A stretch of 64,000 nt of DNA from Atriophallophorus winterbourni (GCA_013407085.1 JACCGJ010000207.1:59795-123794); one strand, 5' to 3'. Shown: positions 35,501 through 44,299, numbered from the stretch's first letter. Numbers and translations: made by a program. Notes: generated by a model not told the origin, from the letters alone.

Positions 35501-38500
35501 AGACCATTAAACGTTATGCTCGGTTGGATGCCTATCCATTACCTAAATTGGATGCATTAATTGAAAAAATCGCCCAATTCAACATGTTCAGTACGTTATA
35601 CCTACAAAGTGCGTATCACCAGATTCCAATCACTGATTGTGAGAAACCATACACTGCGTTTGAAGCTTGCGGCACGGATGTGCAATCGTGCAGCATTTCT
35701 ATGCTGTGCGGCTAACATCGTGCTAAATTGATTGGCCAACGGTAGTGAGCTGCACGCGAGTACACGCTGGAGTCTCACTACTCATAGAAATGGTAGCATT
35801 TCTATTTCCCCTTCATATCTGTCTAGGCCTGGGCAACCTGACAGTATCTTCGCCCACGTGCAGTCTCTGGCTGTGCGGCACTTTGCCTGGATCAGGCTTG
35901 TGCTTTCATACATACAGTCTTACTTTCAAAGACGATAAAAGTATAATTGGTGTTCAAACCATACACTTGTTACAATATGAGATCTCTGACAATCAAGCCA
36001 GATCCAGATAGTTTACGTGCATTGAGATGTATACCCTATCCTCACGACTTAAAATCCCAACAGCGGATAATTTGTCTTTTCTCGTACATTTCTCAATGGA
36101 TCTCTCATTTTTCTGACAAAATCCATCCTCTTGTTCATAATCGCGGTTTTCCCCTTCCCCTGGCAGTTCAAACAATTTTCGAAACAATAACAAAGATATC
36201 GAATCTGCCGAAATCGTGTCTGTTGATTATAAGCTTCCATTGCTGGTTGAAACGGATGCTTCGAATATCGCTATTGCAGCAACACTCACCCAAAACAACC
36301 GAACTGTAGCGTTTATTTCACGAACGCTGTCTCACACTGAGAAACACCATTCAGCGATCTAGAAAGAAGCCTAGGCAATTGTTGAGGCCCTTAGAAAGTG
36401 GAGAATTTTTTATTCGGTCATCGTTTTACGCTTTTGACGGATCAATGATTAGTATCCTTTATGTATGATATACATTATTCTAGAATAAAAAATGACAAGA
36501 TTCAAAGATGGTGTTTGGAATTATCAACTTTCTCTTTTGACGTGATCTACAGGCAGGGTAGCGAGAATGTAGCCGCAGATGCCCTGTCACGTGTTAGCTG
36601 CGCAGCATTCACAACCAATATGAATCTCAAAGATCTACACGACTCACTTTGTCATCCAGGCGTTGTCAGAATGGCACATTTTGTGCGCATAAAAAATCTA
36701 CCCTTTTCAATAGAAGAAATCAAATCAATGACGTCCCAATGTACAATTTTTGATGAGTTAAAACCCTGTTTTTACATATCTCATGGTACTCTGATTAAAG
36801 CTATTCAATCATTCGTGCGACTCAGTCTTGATTTCAAAGGTCCACTTCCTTCAATCTTTAAGAACAAATACCTTTTGACTATTATTGATAACTATTCTAG
36901 ATTTTCCTTCGCTTTTCCGTGTCCTCATGTCTTCTTCCACTGTTATCAAATGTCTTCGTGAATTATTCATGCTTTTTGGTATGCCCCTATACGTTCATAC
37001 TGACCGTGGTTCCTCATTTATGTCACAAGCTGTTCGAGAGTTCCTCTGTGCAAACAATGTAGCTACAAGCAGGACCACACCATATAATCCACACCATATA
37101 ATTGTATGATGGTATGGTATGAAAGCACAAGCCTGATCCAGGCCAAGTGCCGCACAGTCAGAGACTGCACGGCCAAGTAGAATGGCTTAATGGCACTCTC
37201 TGCAAGTCTGTTATGCTAGCATTGCGCTCCAGGAATCTCGATGTTACGCACTGGGAATCTGTTCTACTGGACGCCTTACATTCCATTAGATCACTGTTGT
37301 GTACGGCCACTAACACCACTCCACGCGAACGCGTGTTTTTCCATAGTAGAAAATCAAGCAATGGTTTGTCACTTCCATCATGGTTGACTACACCCGGTCA
37401 AGTTCTGATGCGAAGAAACGTTAGAACCTTAAAGTATGAGCCATTAGTAGACGAAGTTGAGTTGCTTGAACGTAACCCGTAGTATGCTCGCGTGCGATTT
37501 TCTGATGGAGGAGAAGATACCGTTTCACTTCGTACTCTTGCCCCAGTAGGCTGTCGATCAGATACGGAAATTCTATCGAATTCCCCTCCTACACCATAAA
37601 CATCCGAGCCACCATTACCCATTCATGTTTATGAGTCAGTGCCAGGTGAATTCCATCCTATCAGTGACATAGCAGATTCATCGACTGTAAACAATCCAAA
37701 TTCCTCTAAACTATAAACAAAACAGCAAAGAAGTCGTCCGTACGAACATCGTAATCGAGATGCATGAATTCGTGACATGTATAACCAAATCAAAACAGCC
37801 GAGGAGAATGTTGTGTATTCTTGTATGGTTGCATTAATGCAATTCGCATTCTATTCTATCTATCTATACTAACTATTTTATCGTTCGTCGTTTTAGCTCT
37901 TCTGATGAATAAAGCTTAAATCAAGGCAACTGTCCTCCTCTCAATTATTCTGAAACTCAAACATTTGTTTGGAATACTATCGTAAGTAGAGTGTATCGTT
38001 GAATCCAGAAATAAGTATCTCTAAACGCGAAAATATCCACAAGCAAAATTATCGGATAACAGTATAGATGAAACTACCTGTAACTTCTCCATTTGAGCTT
38101 TTTTCTCTTCCTCGGTAAGCTGTTTTACGTCTTCCGAAGACTCTGAAAAATTAACGTGTCCAGTGCGAGCACTGTGTAACTGGACTTCATCACTGTTTCG
38201 GAGAAATTTTGAACATCTGGAATTAGGCACAAAAGCGGAGCATACTCTTCACATTTGTATGATTTCGCTTCAACTACGTTAGGTTGAGGAGGAAGTTTCA
38301 AAACTGGAACTATTAGTAATAGCAAAACTACCATCCGGAGTTTCGGCTTCATTTGACTCTGCATCACCTTGGTGTTCTACCAGCCTGAATAAAATTAATC
38401 TGGATGGAAGAAACGACAACAAACCAATCCATCGCAGCTTCAAGCCCACGATTACCCGTCTTTGCTAATGCTTGTTCACTGGAATTTCGTCAATACACAG

Positions 38501-38559
38501 AAAACGTACGCCAAAGATTTGGAAAAACCCATATCAAGGAGATAGTCTAATTCTGACAT
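26542..38559 (-). CDS. UBXN1-like: UBA-UBX domain protein, UBXN1/SAKS1-like (nine exons)
   Basis: Exons on the - strand: 38559-38510, 38478-38425, 38384-38332, 38303-38246, 38216-38078, 33879-33695, 31383-31341, 28885-28585 and 26570-26542. All exon phases agree and the sum is 912 nt, giving 303 residues; human UBXN1 is close to this size. Domains: UBA at about 1-45 (LLDMGFSKSLAEQAL, GNRGLEAAMDWLVEH); a C2H2-type finger with C70, C73, H86 and H92 followed by FSESSEDVKQLTEEEKK; a charged coiled coil at about 119-195; and a UBX domain at about 226-303 (CRLQIRLPEG, TTFPKRIYTTEEL). Proteins of this family bind ubiquitin through UBA and p97/VCP through UBX, and act in cytosolic protein quality control. 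Introns are 31, 40, 28 and 29 nt, then 4198, 2311, 2455 and 2014 nt. The gene symbol is by resemblance only. Confidence 0.85.
26571..28024 (-). other. Intron 8 of the UBXN1-like gene, unassigned part
   Basis: A (TC)n run lies at about 26942-26955. Apart from this and the SINE copies at 28025-28455 in the same intron I recognise nothing. Confidence 0.5.
28025..28262 (+). mobile_element. SINE-like element, full copy
   Basis: Sense orientation. It begins CACGGATGTGCAATCG, runs through GGCTAACAT, AAATTGATTG, TGGAGTCTCACTACC, GCCTGGGCAACCTGACAG and CCCACGTGCAGTCT, and ends GGCTTGTGCTTTCATA with CATACC tail units. It lies in intron 8 of the UBXN1-like gene, antisense to it. Confidence 0.8.
28290..28455 (+). 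mobile_element. SINE-like element, diverged partial copy
   Basis: A second, older copy just downstream in the same orientation: CTGGAGTCTCAATGCC, CATGGGCAACCCAACAG, TATCTTAGCCCACG, CTGGATCATGCTCGT. The 5' quarter is missing. Confidence 0.65.
28585..28885 (-). CDS. UBXN1-like: UBXN1-like gene, UBX-domain exon
   Basis: Acceptor ACTCACAG, donor TTAG|GTACGC. It starts KRRERGELPSRQ, then a Pro-rich linker (APKPAQPPQP), then the UBX domain from CRLQIRLPEGPPLKCEF through LSAVILYISQHWP and LMTTFPKRIYTTEEL to VPLREL. The TFPKR loop is the p97-contacting FP-R-type turn of UBX domains. Reading past the donor gives a few non-homologous residues, supporting the splice. Confidence 0.88.
29732..29820. repeat. 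(ATCT)n microsatellite with TATA tail
   Basis: Interrupted tetranucleotide repeats (TCTA/ATCA) followed by CATATATATACATATAT. It lies in intron 7 of the UBXN1-like gene. Confidence 0.9.
29935..30165 (-). mobile_element. SINE-like element, diverged copy
   Basis: Reverse orientation. Blocks GTTCCAGGTAAAGGCCCGCACAG, ACCTAGACTGATAT and GGCAAATCAATTTAGCA are still readable, but the 3' tail is worn. In intron 7 of the UBXN1-like gene. Confidence 0.65.
30745..31330 (+). mobile_element. Second RTE-like family, endonuclease fragment
   Basis: Broken frames read as an APE-type endonuclease: ARTLDSLDVDVCCLSETR (catalytic Glu in SETR) near 30770, SVQSGVGIVLS near 30930, then LAGDINAHLA near 31180 and NDNGERLLSLCSEQT near 31240-31290. 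The same family is present at 45545-46830. It ends within about 10 bp of the donor site of UBX exon 7 on the other strand. Confidence 0.65.
31341..31383 (-). CDS. UBXN1-like: UBXN1-like gene, 43-nt coiled-coil exon
   Basis: Acceptor CTTTTCAG and a consensus donor AAAAG|... with GTAAGT from 31340. It encodes ERLKADIAREREEK after completing an Arg codon, equivalent to the RE-x-IE-x-D-x-x-x-R segment that precedes the linker in UBXN1 proteins. Its phase fits both neighbours. Confidence 0.75.
31384..32950 (-). other. Intron 6 of the UBXN1-like gene, unassigned part
   Basis: No transposon ORF recognised; small open frames in all phases carry no motif. A SINE follows at 32961. Confidence 0.45.
32961..33183 (-). 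mobile_element. SINE-like element, full copy with target-site duplication
   Basis: Reverse orientation, flanked by the 10-bp direct repeat GCGATATAGT at 32951-32960 and 33184-33193. It contains all family blocks and a GTAT-type tail at the left. Confidence 0.8.
33695..33879 (-). CDS. UBXN1-like: UBXN1-like gene, coiled-coil exon
   Basis: Acceptor CTACAG; the exon opens LLLRQKKEQREYQELQ and continues with a highly charged helix (EIEREKRRREQGKDISSAKEK split over the middle, then MRRDIEQRKREKAEDKAYR). The donor is GTTGTT, weaker than usual. Its phase fits both neighbours. Confidence 0.85.
34114..34375 (-). mobile_element. SINE-like element, full copy
   Basis: Reverse orientation, well preserved. 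The 3' tail at the left is four ATACG units (34114-34133). It lies in intron 5 of the UBXN1-like gene. Confidence 0.85.
34376..34925. other. Intron 5 of the UBXN1-like gene, unassigned part
   Basis: No motif recognised. It may contain the lost 5' part of the Ty3/gypsy element that follows, but I see no second LTR. Confidence 0.35.
34926..35672 (+). pseudogene. Ty3/gypsy protease and N-terminal RT (broken)
   Basis: The protease keeps its D-T-G catalytic triad, and a stop follows at KFN-TAG. The RT keeps the strand before the palm and ends at CEKPYTAFEACG, where the SINE enters. The palm with the YxDD box is missing, so the protein cannot be functional. Confidence 0.75.
35673..35922 (+). mobile_element. 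SINE-like element, full copy, in place of the gypsy RT palm
   Basis: Sense orientation, complete from CACGGATGTGCAATCG to GGCTTGTGCTTTCATACATA. A small internal repeat CATAGAAATGGTAGCATTTCTA forms at 35783-35805. The RT resumes after it about 80 residues further on than where it stopped. Confidence 0.85.
35923..37560 (+). pseudogene. Ty3/gypsy RT end, RNase H and integrase (broken)
   Basis: Open pieces lie in changing frames. RNase H shows TDASNIAI with its first Asp; a TAG interrupts at 36361. Integrase shows the H-H of the HHCC finger (LHDSLCHPG); the second cysteine of the C-C pair appears lost (SQCTIFDEL). The D-D pair is in LDFKG and HTDRGSSF. The C-terminal region VLMRRNVRTLKYEPLVD and RFSDGGEDTVSL ends near 37560. 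Confidence 0.75.
37108..37167 (-). mobile_element. SINE-like element, 5'-truncated, in the integrase gene
   Basis: GGTATGGTATG tail followed by the 3' third of the element (AAGCACAAGCCTGATCCAGG ... GACTGCAC). It splits the integrase between NPHH and GQVEW. Confidence 0.8.
38078..38559 (-). CDS. UBXN1-like: UBXN1-like gene, 5' cluster of five exons with four mini-introns
   Basis: ATG at 38559-38557 starts MSELDYLLDMGFSKSLA. Exons of 50, 54, 53, 58 and 139 nt are parted by introns at 38509-38479 (31 nt), 38424-38385 (40 nt), 38331-38304 (28 nt) and 38245-38217 (29 nt), all GT-AG with CAG acceptors. Only with all four removed does one open frame cover the UBA domain, linker and C2H2-type finger without a stop. 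The unspliced frame is closed by TAA inside exon 4. The ATG is preceded by AAA-rich sequence; no promoter motif was recognised. Confidence 0.88.
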
Positions 38560-39334
38560 TTCAAGATATTAAACTTTAGGGAATGTATGATCAACCGGCT
38601 CTGAAATATACAAAACTCAACGTAGAAAAATAATTAAATCAACTGCTTTATAATTGCAACTTTATTTTTAAACACGATAACAGTTAATGTTACGTATCTC
38701 ACTTCAACGTCCCAATATATCTGATACAAAATAAATGGCGTACGAAAGTTTGGTATTTACAAAGGCATTAGGGTAATGTGATTTGTGTTAGAGTGCCACA
38801 CTCTTGAGTTCACTAACAGATGGTTAAAGGCGATAAGCTATCATTATCAGGACAGGAGGCCAGATTGTCGCTGCTAATTTTCCGGCTGTAGCTAGTATAT
38901 ATCAATTACATAAAAACACGGCGAGGATTGGTTTATGCCCATTTATAAACTCTTTTGACTAGTCCAAACACGCGTTCTTAAACGCAAAGCCAAATATACT
39001 TGAGTATAGCAGCATGAAGAAATGTATTGGCTGAGAATCAGGCACTCGGGATTTGCATTTTCAAACGAATTATTGCAGCAACTAGAAAACAAATGCGTTA
39101 AGGTGCAGCTTTCATAGCTTCACTACGATCCCACTCTAGCTTGTAAACGTTGCCGCAATCCAGTGATTTATGAACAGACTAGATTTCATTCCAGCTCATT
39201 GGGAATGATTTGTAGCTGAGTACACACAGCAGTCTCAACATTGTTAGTGATTTTTAAACTTCCCATTTAACCCTTGGCAGCTAATTGGACCACATAAAAT
39301 GAGCATACTCCAGATCTCCAAATCTAGCTCCTTG
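38560..39334. other. Upstream of the UBXN1-like gene; no recognised feature
   Basis: It should hold the promoter of the - strand gene. I see no TATA box at a convincing distance and no transposon ORF. Confidence 0.4.
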
Positions 39335-39368
39335 GAGTACGGCCTGGGCAAGCTGACAGTATCTCAGC
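39335..39368 (+). mobile_element. SINE-like element scrap
   Basis: Only GGCCTGGGCAAGCTGACAGTATCTCAGC is left, matching the central block of the family. Confidence 0.45.
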
Positions 39369-39384
39369 AGACAAAAATGTCACG

Positions 39385-39663
39385 TTGAATGAAGTAAAAA
39401 AGATTTCAGGAATTGTGTTTCGAGGCGAATTAAAGTGTACAAATACCAATAAGCTAAATTTCACGTGGATGAAATGCCTGAGAAGGGTGTCCAATTTTCC
39501 AGTTTTGTTACAATTTGTAATTGACATTGTAATGCAGGCAGTTAATGCAACCTTAACAACACCCGGCATTCAGATAGGCAGAAACAAGAAACCCTTAGGT
39601 AATGTTGACGAAGTAGTACTTTTCTATTCCCATACCGATGTTCAGGCTAATTTAAACTAAATA
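39385..39663 (+). pseudogene. LINE reverse transcriptase palm fragment
   Basis: A 91-codon open frame reads LLQFVIDIVMQAVNATLTTPGIQIG and then NVDEVVLFYSHTD. This fits the P-L-x-F-N-F-V-I-D-x-V-M and L-x-Y-A-D-D-V-V-L-L blocks of an RTE/R-type RT, but the catalytic YADD is degraded to xVDE. It is not CR1. It may belong to the second RTE-like family. Confidence 0.5.
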
Positions 39664-39962
39664 TGAATTATCCAACCGTCATTTAGAATGCTCTTTACAA
39701 TACAATACAAATATATTTAAAACAGAAGGAGTAAAAAGTTCCATATGAGCACTTTTGTGATCTGGCATTGATTACCATCATCGCAAATATCCTGCGGAAG
39801 TAGATGAGACTTTGAAAACTTGATTCTTTTTCAAACCATTTAAACTTGTCTATACCATCCTTAAACAATTACAAGCTTTGGGCTTCAACCACATCATCCC
39901 GTTGTGAAAAGTTATAATAATGTGCGAGACTATTGATTCGTTGGACGCATAGGCGGGATCGG

Positions 39963-40199
39963 TATGTATGTATGAAAGCACAAGCCTGATCCAGGCAAAG
40001 TGCCGCACAGTCAGACTGCACGTGGGCTATGATACTGCCAGGTTGCTCCGGCCTAGACAGATATGAGGAAGAAAAAAGAACAGGAAATGGTAGTTAGACT
40101 CCAGCCTGTTTCAACATGCAGCTCACTACCTCTGGCCAATCAATTTAGCACGGTGTTAGCAGCACAGCACGAAGTACTGTACGATTTCACATCCGTGCT
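39963..40199 (-). mobile_element. SINE-like element, full copy with near-perfect target-site duplication
   Basis: Reverse orientation. Flanks GCGGGATCGGT (39952-39962) and GCGGAATCGGT (about 40200-40211) differ at one base. Tail of GTAT units at the left. Confidence 0.8.
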
Positions 40200-40229
40200 G
40201 CGGAATCGGTGGTAAAGATTAGCTTCGTC

Positions 40230-40912
40230 ATTCGAACTGAACGGTCAGCAAGTTTTTCTCAGTGCCCATAGACAATGTAAGGCTTTTGTTCCTACATGAA
40301 CAGTGTTTGATGCAGTTTTCGAAGTGGAACACACAATCGTACACAGACCACGGGTTTTCATACATCACCGAATCTTCATTTCGTCCAATAAGTAATCCAA
40401 CGGTTCGCCGTTGCTCATTGTCAAATGTATTTTTGCATCTTTCAGTGAACATTTATCGAATAATACCCATCCGCTGATGGCGTCGATATCATTTTGTAAA
40501 ATTTCATGACAACTTGATGACACAGTTTGGCGCTATTTTTTAATTTATCCGTAAACATCAAGCAAGTTTATTGTAGACACCGTGCTATATCATTCAAGTA
40601 AAGCACAAACAAAACAGGGCAAGAACCGACCATTGCAATACACAACTGCTTACCATTTTCAAAAAGAGAGGGTCTTATTCAATAGTACAGCCTACTTACG
40701 ATCAGCCAAAAACATCGAAGACATTTTGGAAGCGAGATTCCAAGTTTATACGCTTTTAATCGATGCAACAGCTTTCGGTGGTTGACTCGGTCAAACGCCT
40801 TAAAACAAAATTGCATCGACCGAAAACTCAGTCTCTGGTTTCTGTCCAAGTATCTTTCGTCTTTATAAGTTTAGCTATACATGATCGAGTCTTAATAAAC
40901 CGATGTTGTACA
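40230..40912 (-). mobile_element. CR1-like family G, RT palm/thumb half
   Basis: On the - strand the frames read TPVQHRFIKTRSC, AFDRVNHRKLLHRLK, VLFVLYLNDIARCLQ, then LQNDIDAISGW-like thumb sequence. The catalytic FADD is degraded (LMFTDKL). The piece begins exactly at a SINE (40918-41150). The missing first half of the RT is found at 47380-46977, again bounded by a SINE. Confidence 0.65.
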
Positions 40913-40917
40913 GGCGT

Positions 40918-41150
40918 ATGGTATGAAAGCACAAGCCTGATCCACGCAAAGTGCCGCACAGTCAGAGACTGCACGTGGGCTAAGTACGTCAGTGTTGCCC
41001 AGGCCTAGACCAGATATGAGGGGGGATAGAAAATATAATGGTATAGAGACTACAGAGCGTAATTTCAAGCATGCATCTCAATCGACCGTTGGCCAATCAA
41101 TTTAGCACGATGTTAGCCGCACACACCGAAATGCTGCACTATTGCACATC
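40918..41150 (-). mobile_element. SINE-like element, full copy at a rearrangement point
   Basis: Complete reverse-orientation copy: GTATGAAAGCACAAGCC at the left, CACATCCGTTC at the right followed by a run of A at 41158-41170. The left flank ACAGGCGTATG belongs to a family G RT gene; the right flank does not. Confidence 0.8.
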
Positions 41151-41170
41151 CGTTCAAAAAAAAAAAAATG

Positions 41171-42150
41171 GTAGTGAAACCGGTCTTTGCTTCCTGGAGA
41201 TTTTAGCGTTTCGGAGGTATTCCTACTTTGAACTATATCCAGTGGGTTGTATAACCCTCGCGGTCATAACGCCGTTGATCAGTTGGGGCTTAGTTTAGTC
41301 CCTTCAGCTACTTATAAAGTAGCGAGTAGACGAGAACTCCAGTTCACATTGCGCCATCCGTCTACACAAATACTAGTTCGAAACAATGTTTAATGGTCTG
41401 GGCGATCACCTGGCGCTGGCCTGCAGCCTGGACGAAACGCTGTGCGTATCGTTTCACCCTTTTCCTCTTCGTCGAAAAGGGGGACAAGAGCAGAGTTTAA
41501 GAAATCGCGTTATTGTTTAACCCTGTCTATCGCCAAGGCACCTGTTTGCTCCGGCGCATTGTAAAGGATGATGGAGGATTTGAAACTCTAATCAGTGATT
41601 AAGCTCTGGTCTTTGTTCTTGATTGCTTTATCCAACTCTGGTAGTTCCTGGTCCTCTTTCGGTTTATGAACGTTCATTGCACCGGCAAAACTAACTGCAT
41701 CTTTTGAACTGAGTACAAACAAGGCAGCAACTTCCGCAAAAGTGCGTACATCTCCAGATTTCCGAAAATTGCTGTACACAAGATTTGTGTTGGCTATCGT
41801 CTTTCGAGGGTGAGCCACTATTTACACTATTTCCCTCCATAAAGACATTCAGAGGTCTTAGCAAAAGCCGTGCCAACTTGAAGCGAATGATGTCACATGA
41901 ATTTCTCTGAAGCCAACGATACATCTCCGACTTTATTCCACCACGTTGAATATGCATCCACATTGGAAATATTTCACCTTGAACAGCTTTATCTTTATTG
42001 GCGACCTGTTTCAAACAAACCAGACAAGAATCCCCAGAGTGAGCAGGAGAGCACCCATTCTCTAGAGGCTTCCTTGCAGGTCATGCTGCATGATATCCTT
42101 TAGCAGATTTACGTGTCATAACCATGTTCAAATCCGTTGAGAATAGAATA
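41171..42150. other. No recognised gene
   Basis: Overlapping - strand open frames at 41588-42014 are moderately long. One (FAEVAALFVLSSKDAVSFAGAM) faintly recalls the C-terminal block of short-chain dehydrogenases (E-x-A-x-L-x-x-x-L-x-S-x-x-A-S-F-x-T-G), but no cofactor motif or splice context supports it. I assign no function. Confidence 0.3.
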
Positions 42151-42605
42151 AAAGTTCTTGTGGTAATCTTGAAATAGTTCGGATATCCTCACTTGGAATA
42201 CTGCATTCAATCCTGGGCACCGTACTTGAAAAAAGATATAGCATGTCTCCAAAGGTTTCAGCCCCTTGCGACTAGGATGGTTGAGGGTCAGACAGGTAAA
42301 ACCTATGAGGCAAGACTCAAGGACCTCGGTTTGTTCTCACTAAAGAGAGGGAACTGCGAAGTGACCTAATAGAAGCCTTAAAGATTCTAAAGCTTCTTAC
42401 GGGTGATAATATTACTGAAATCCTTAAACTTGCCCCTGAAGAAGTTACAAGGGGTAATTCTATGAAACTTCTTAAGAGTAGGCCCAGGTAGCTGGCACGT
42501 GAGCACTTTTTCAGCAACCGTGTGGTCAACTTCTGGAACAAGCTCCCAGATTGTATTGTAAACTTCAAAATAACTCACCGAAAGCTGAAGTGAGTTGAGC
42601 AAGGA
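42151..42605 (+). mobile_element. CR1-like LINE, RT C-terminal fragment
   Basis: Readable in shifting frames: PHLEYCIQSWAPYLKKDIA, RMVEGQTGKTYEARLKDLG, then DLIEALKILKLL and REHFFSNRVVNFWNKLPD. This is the C-terminal domain of a CR1 RT, closest by eye to family B. The 3' tail was not identified. Confidence 0.7.
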
Positions 42606-43967
42606 AATTGTGATGTGAATGATACTGATTCTCCACGATGTCGAAGATTCCGAGTACGAAGAGTAATGCAGGAATTGACTTGATTAAATCCGTTAAGATG
42701 GAAGTTTAGTTCAGGTAAAGAATAAAGTAGCAAGCCCGCTAAAATTGAGTTATATCCGTGAGCGTTAATGATTCTCACAGTCCAAACATTCACTGCAGTC
42801 AGTCCAGACAGTTGCAAACAAGTTCTCACACAATTGGCCCAGACAAAGCGAGGGAGAATGAACCGCGCCGGTTGGATTCAAAACGTATATATTTTCAAGG
42901 TCACAATAATTAACAATTGCGAATAGCAAAATCTGTGAAATACAAAAATACTCCCCTCCCAGAGCGTACAATAGGCTCGAAATATCACTCACACTCATAG
43001 TCGTTCAGATGCTGTGGGAACCTGACGCGCCTACCACTGCGGCTCGCAACCGTGGGAACAGGCTCAACGGGTAATGTAGCATCGTCTGTGGGAACGGGCT
43101 TTGAATTCAGTTGAAAGCTGTCGGAGTGTGATGCGGAGGTTGTTGGCTGGGGCAAAACGTGGGAAGATTGTTCAACAAAGGAAGGCTTCAATCGATCAAC
43201 TGAGACGGTATCACGGCGACCGTTGATGTCTAACACGAAATGTTTGTTTTGGCGTGAGATGACTTGATGTGGACCATGATAACGTGGTTGCAATGATTTG
43301 CTTATGGTATCACGACGCATAAAGACGAAGTCGCACGTATCTAAGTCTGGGTGTTTATAGATTGAAGGCGTGGAAGTACGAGGAGGTTGGTATCGTAAAC
43401 GAGAAACAAAATTGCGTAACCGGGAAATGAGGTCAGAAACGGGTGGAAAATGTTTAAGAGGACTGACAAAATCACCTGGCATTGATAAGGATGAACCGTA
43501 GACCAATTCTACGGAAGAAAATTCTAAATCTTCTTCAATGCATGTACGTAATCCAAGAAGGATAAGTGGAAGGTTTTCGGCCCACTTGCTCGGGTCAACT
43601 TGGCAGGCTAAAGCGGCTTTCAATTGTCGATGGAATCGTTCAACTAAACCGTTAGCAGATGGATGATATGCCGTAGTGCGAATATGTTGGCAAACAAGGA
43701 ATGCTGAAAGATCACGAAATAGAGAAGATTGAAATTGAGTTCCACGATCAGTGGTAACGATAGCAGGTGCACCGAAGTTTGCTACCCAATGCTGAATGAA
43801 AGCACGAGCAACAGACTCTGAAGAAATATCAGAAATAGGAACGGCGATGGGCCATCGGGTATACTGGTCAACAGCAGTCAAAATGTAGGTGAAGTTGTTT
43901 GAAGAGGGAAGAGGACCAACTAAGTCTAGGTGAACATGCGAAAAACGAGCAAAATCTGTGAAATACA
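42606..43967 (-). mobile_element. Ty3/gypsy LTR retrotransposon remnant: LTR start, integrase, 3' LTR
   Basis: The 20-bp block TGTATTTCACAGATTTTGCT occurs at both ends of the remnant on the - strand: at 43967-43948, where it runs straight into integrase, and at 42944-42925, where it begins the probable 3' LTR just after a purine-rich tract (GGGAGGGGAG). The copy thus consists of the first 20 bp of a 5' LTR, the integrase gene and the 3' LTR. Gag, protease, RT and RNase H are gone. The right end of the 3' LTR could not be fixed. Confidence 0.75.
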
Positions 43968-43971
43968 ACAC
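42985..43971 (-). pseudogene. Ty3/gypsy integrase core and C-terminus (328 codons open)
   Basis: Core: HVHLDLVGPLP (first Asp), TAVDQYTRWPIAVPI, TTDRGTQFQSSLF (second Asp), YHPSANGLVERFHRQLKAAL (catalytic Glu). C-terminal region: FVFMRRDTISKSLQPRYHGP, VDRLKPSF, then a Pro/Ser-rich end. All three catalytic residues are present and the frame is open, so this is the best preserved LTR-element gene here. The domain resembles the CsRn1-type integrases known from flukes; this is recalled, not searched. The first seven residues come from LTR sequence and the HHCC finger is missing. Confidence 0.85.
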
Positions 43972-43974
43972 TCT

Positions 43975-44295
43975 GTATACTCGATATCGAAGTGTCGGAT
44001 GCTCAACCGCATACCGTCGAAGGAAATCTGGGCGCGTGATTGGCTTTTAGCCACCTTCAATCCTGTGAAACTTGAACTTAAACAACATTTTTTCTGAACT
44101 GAAAAAATATCGTAAGAAGCAAACGTCCACGTAGACCTTGAAATTCAATTTAATTCAAATTTAATGATTGAAAACTGAGCGATAACAGCTCCTAAATAAA
44201 ACTTATTTGCCAATGAGGTCGTAAGTCATCATCATAATCATGCACAGGTCCGGATCCAAAGTTACAAGCGTATAAGCGAATTTGTAAAAATGAAT
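43975..44295. other. No recognised feature
   Basis: Contains a TTCAATTTAATTCAAATTTAATG stretch near 44143-44166 that recalls family A 3' ends, but it is too short to call. Confidence 0.35.
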
Positions 44296-44299
44296 GTAA

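Larger units (their letters stand above)
34926..37960 (+). mobile_element. Ty3/gypsy LTR retrotransposon, 5'-truncated, with two SINE insertions
   Basis: In order on the + strand: aspartic protease (AVIDTGRSESYV, 34995-35030; VLLGHDFLRLH, 35180), RT (RMVVDYSQTIKRY, LDAYPLPKLDALIEKI, STLYLQSAYHQIPI, 35480-35640), SINE (35673-35922), RT end (SIIGVQTIHLL, RIICLFSYISQWI, 35940-36100), RNase H (LLVETDASNIAIAATLTQ, VAADALSRVS, 36230-36600), integrase finger and core (LHDSLCHPGVVRMAHF, LSLDFKGPLPSIF, TIIDNYSRFSF, HTDRGSSFMS, 36630-37030), a SINE piece (37108-37167), and integrase end (GQVEWLNGTLCKS, 37170 onward). A probable 3' LTR begins TGTTGTGTATTC at 37809 after a purine-rich tract, with AATAAA at 37908. 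No gag or 5' LTR was seen. Frames are broken. It sits in intron 5 of the UBXN1-like gene, in opposite orientation. Confidence 0.8.

Noticed and set aside
41588..42014. Short-chain dehydrogenase gene on the - strand
   Set aside because: Only one block of about 20 residues recalls the family; the Rossmann glycine motif, the YxxxK motif and splice sites are missing.
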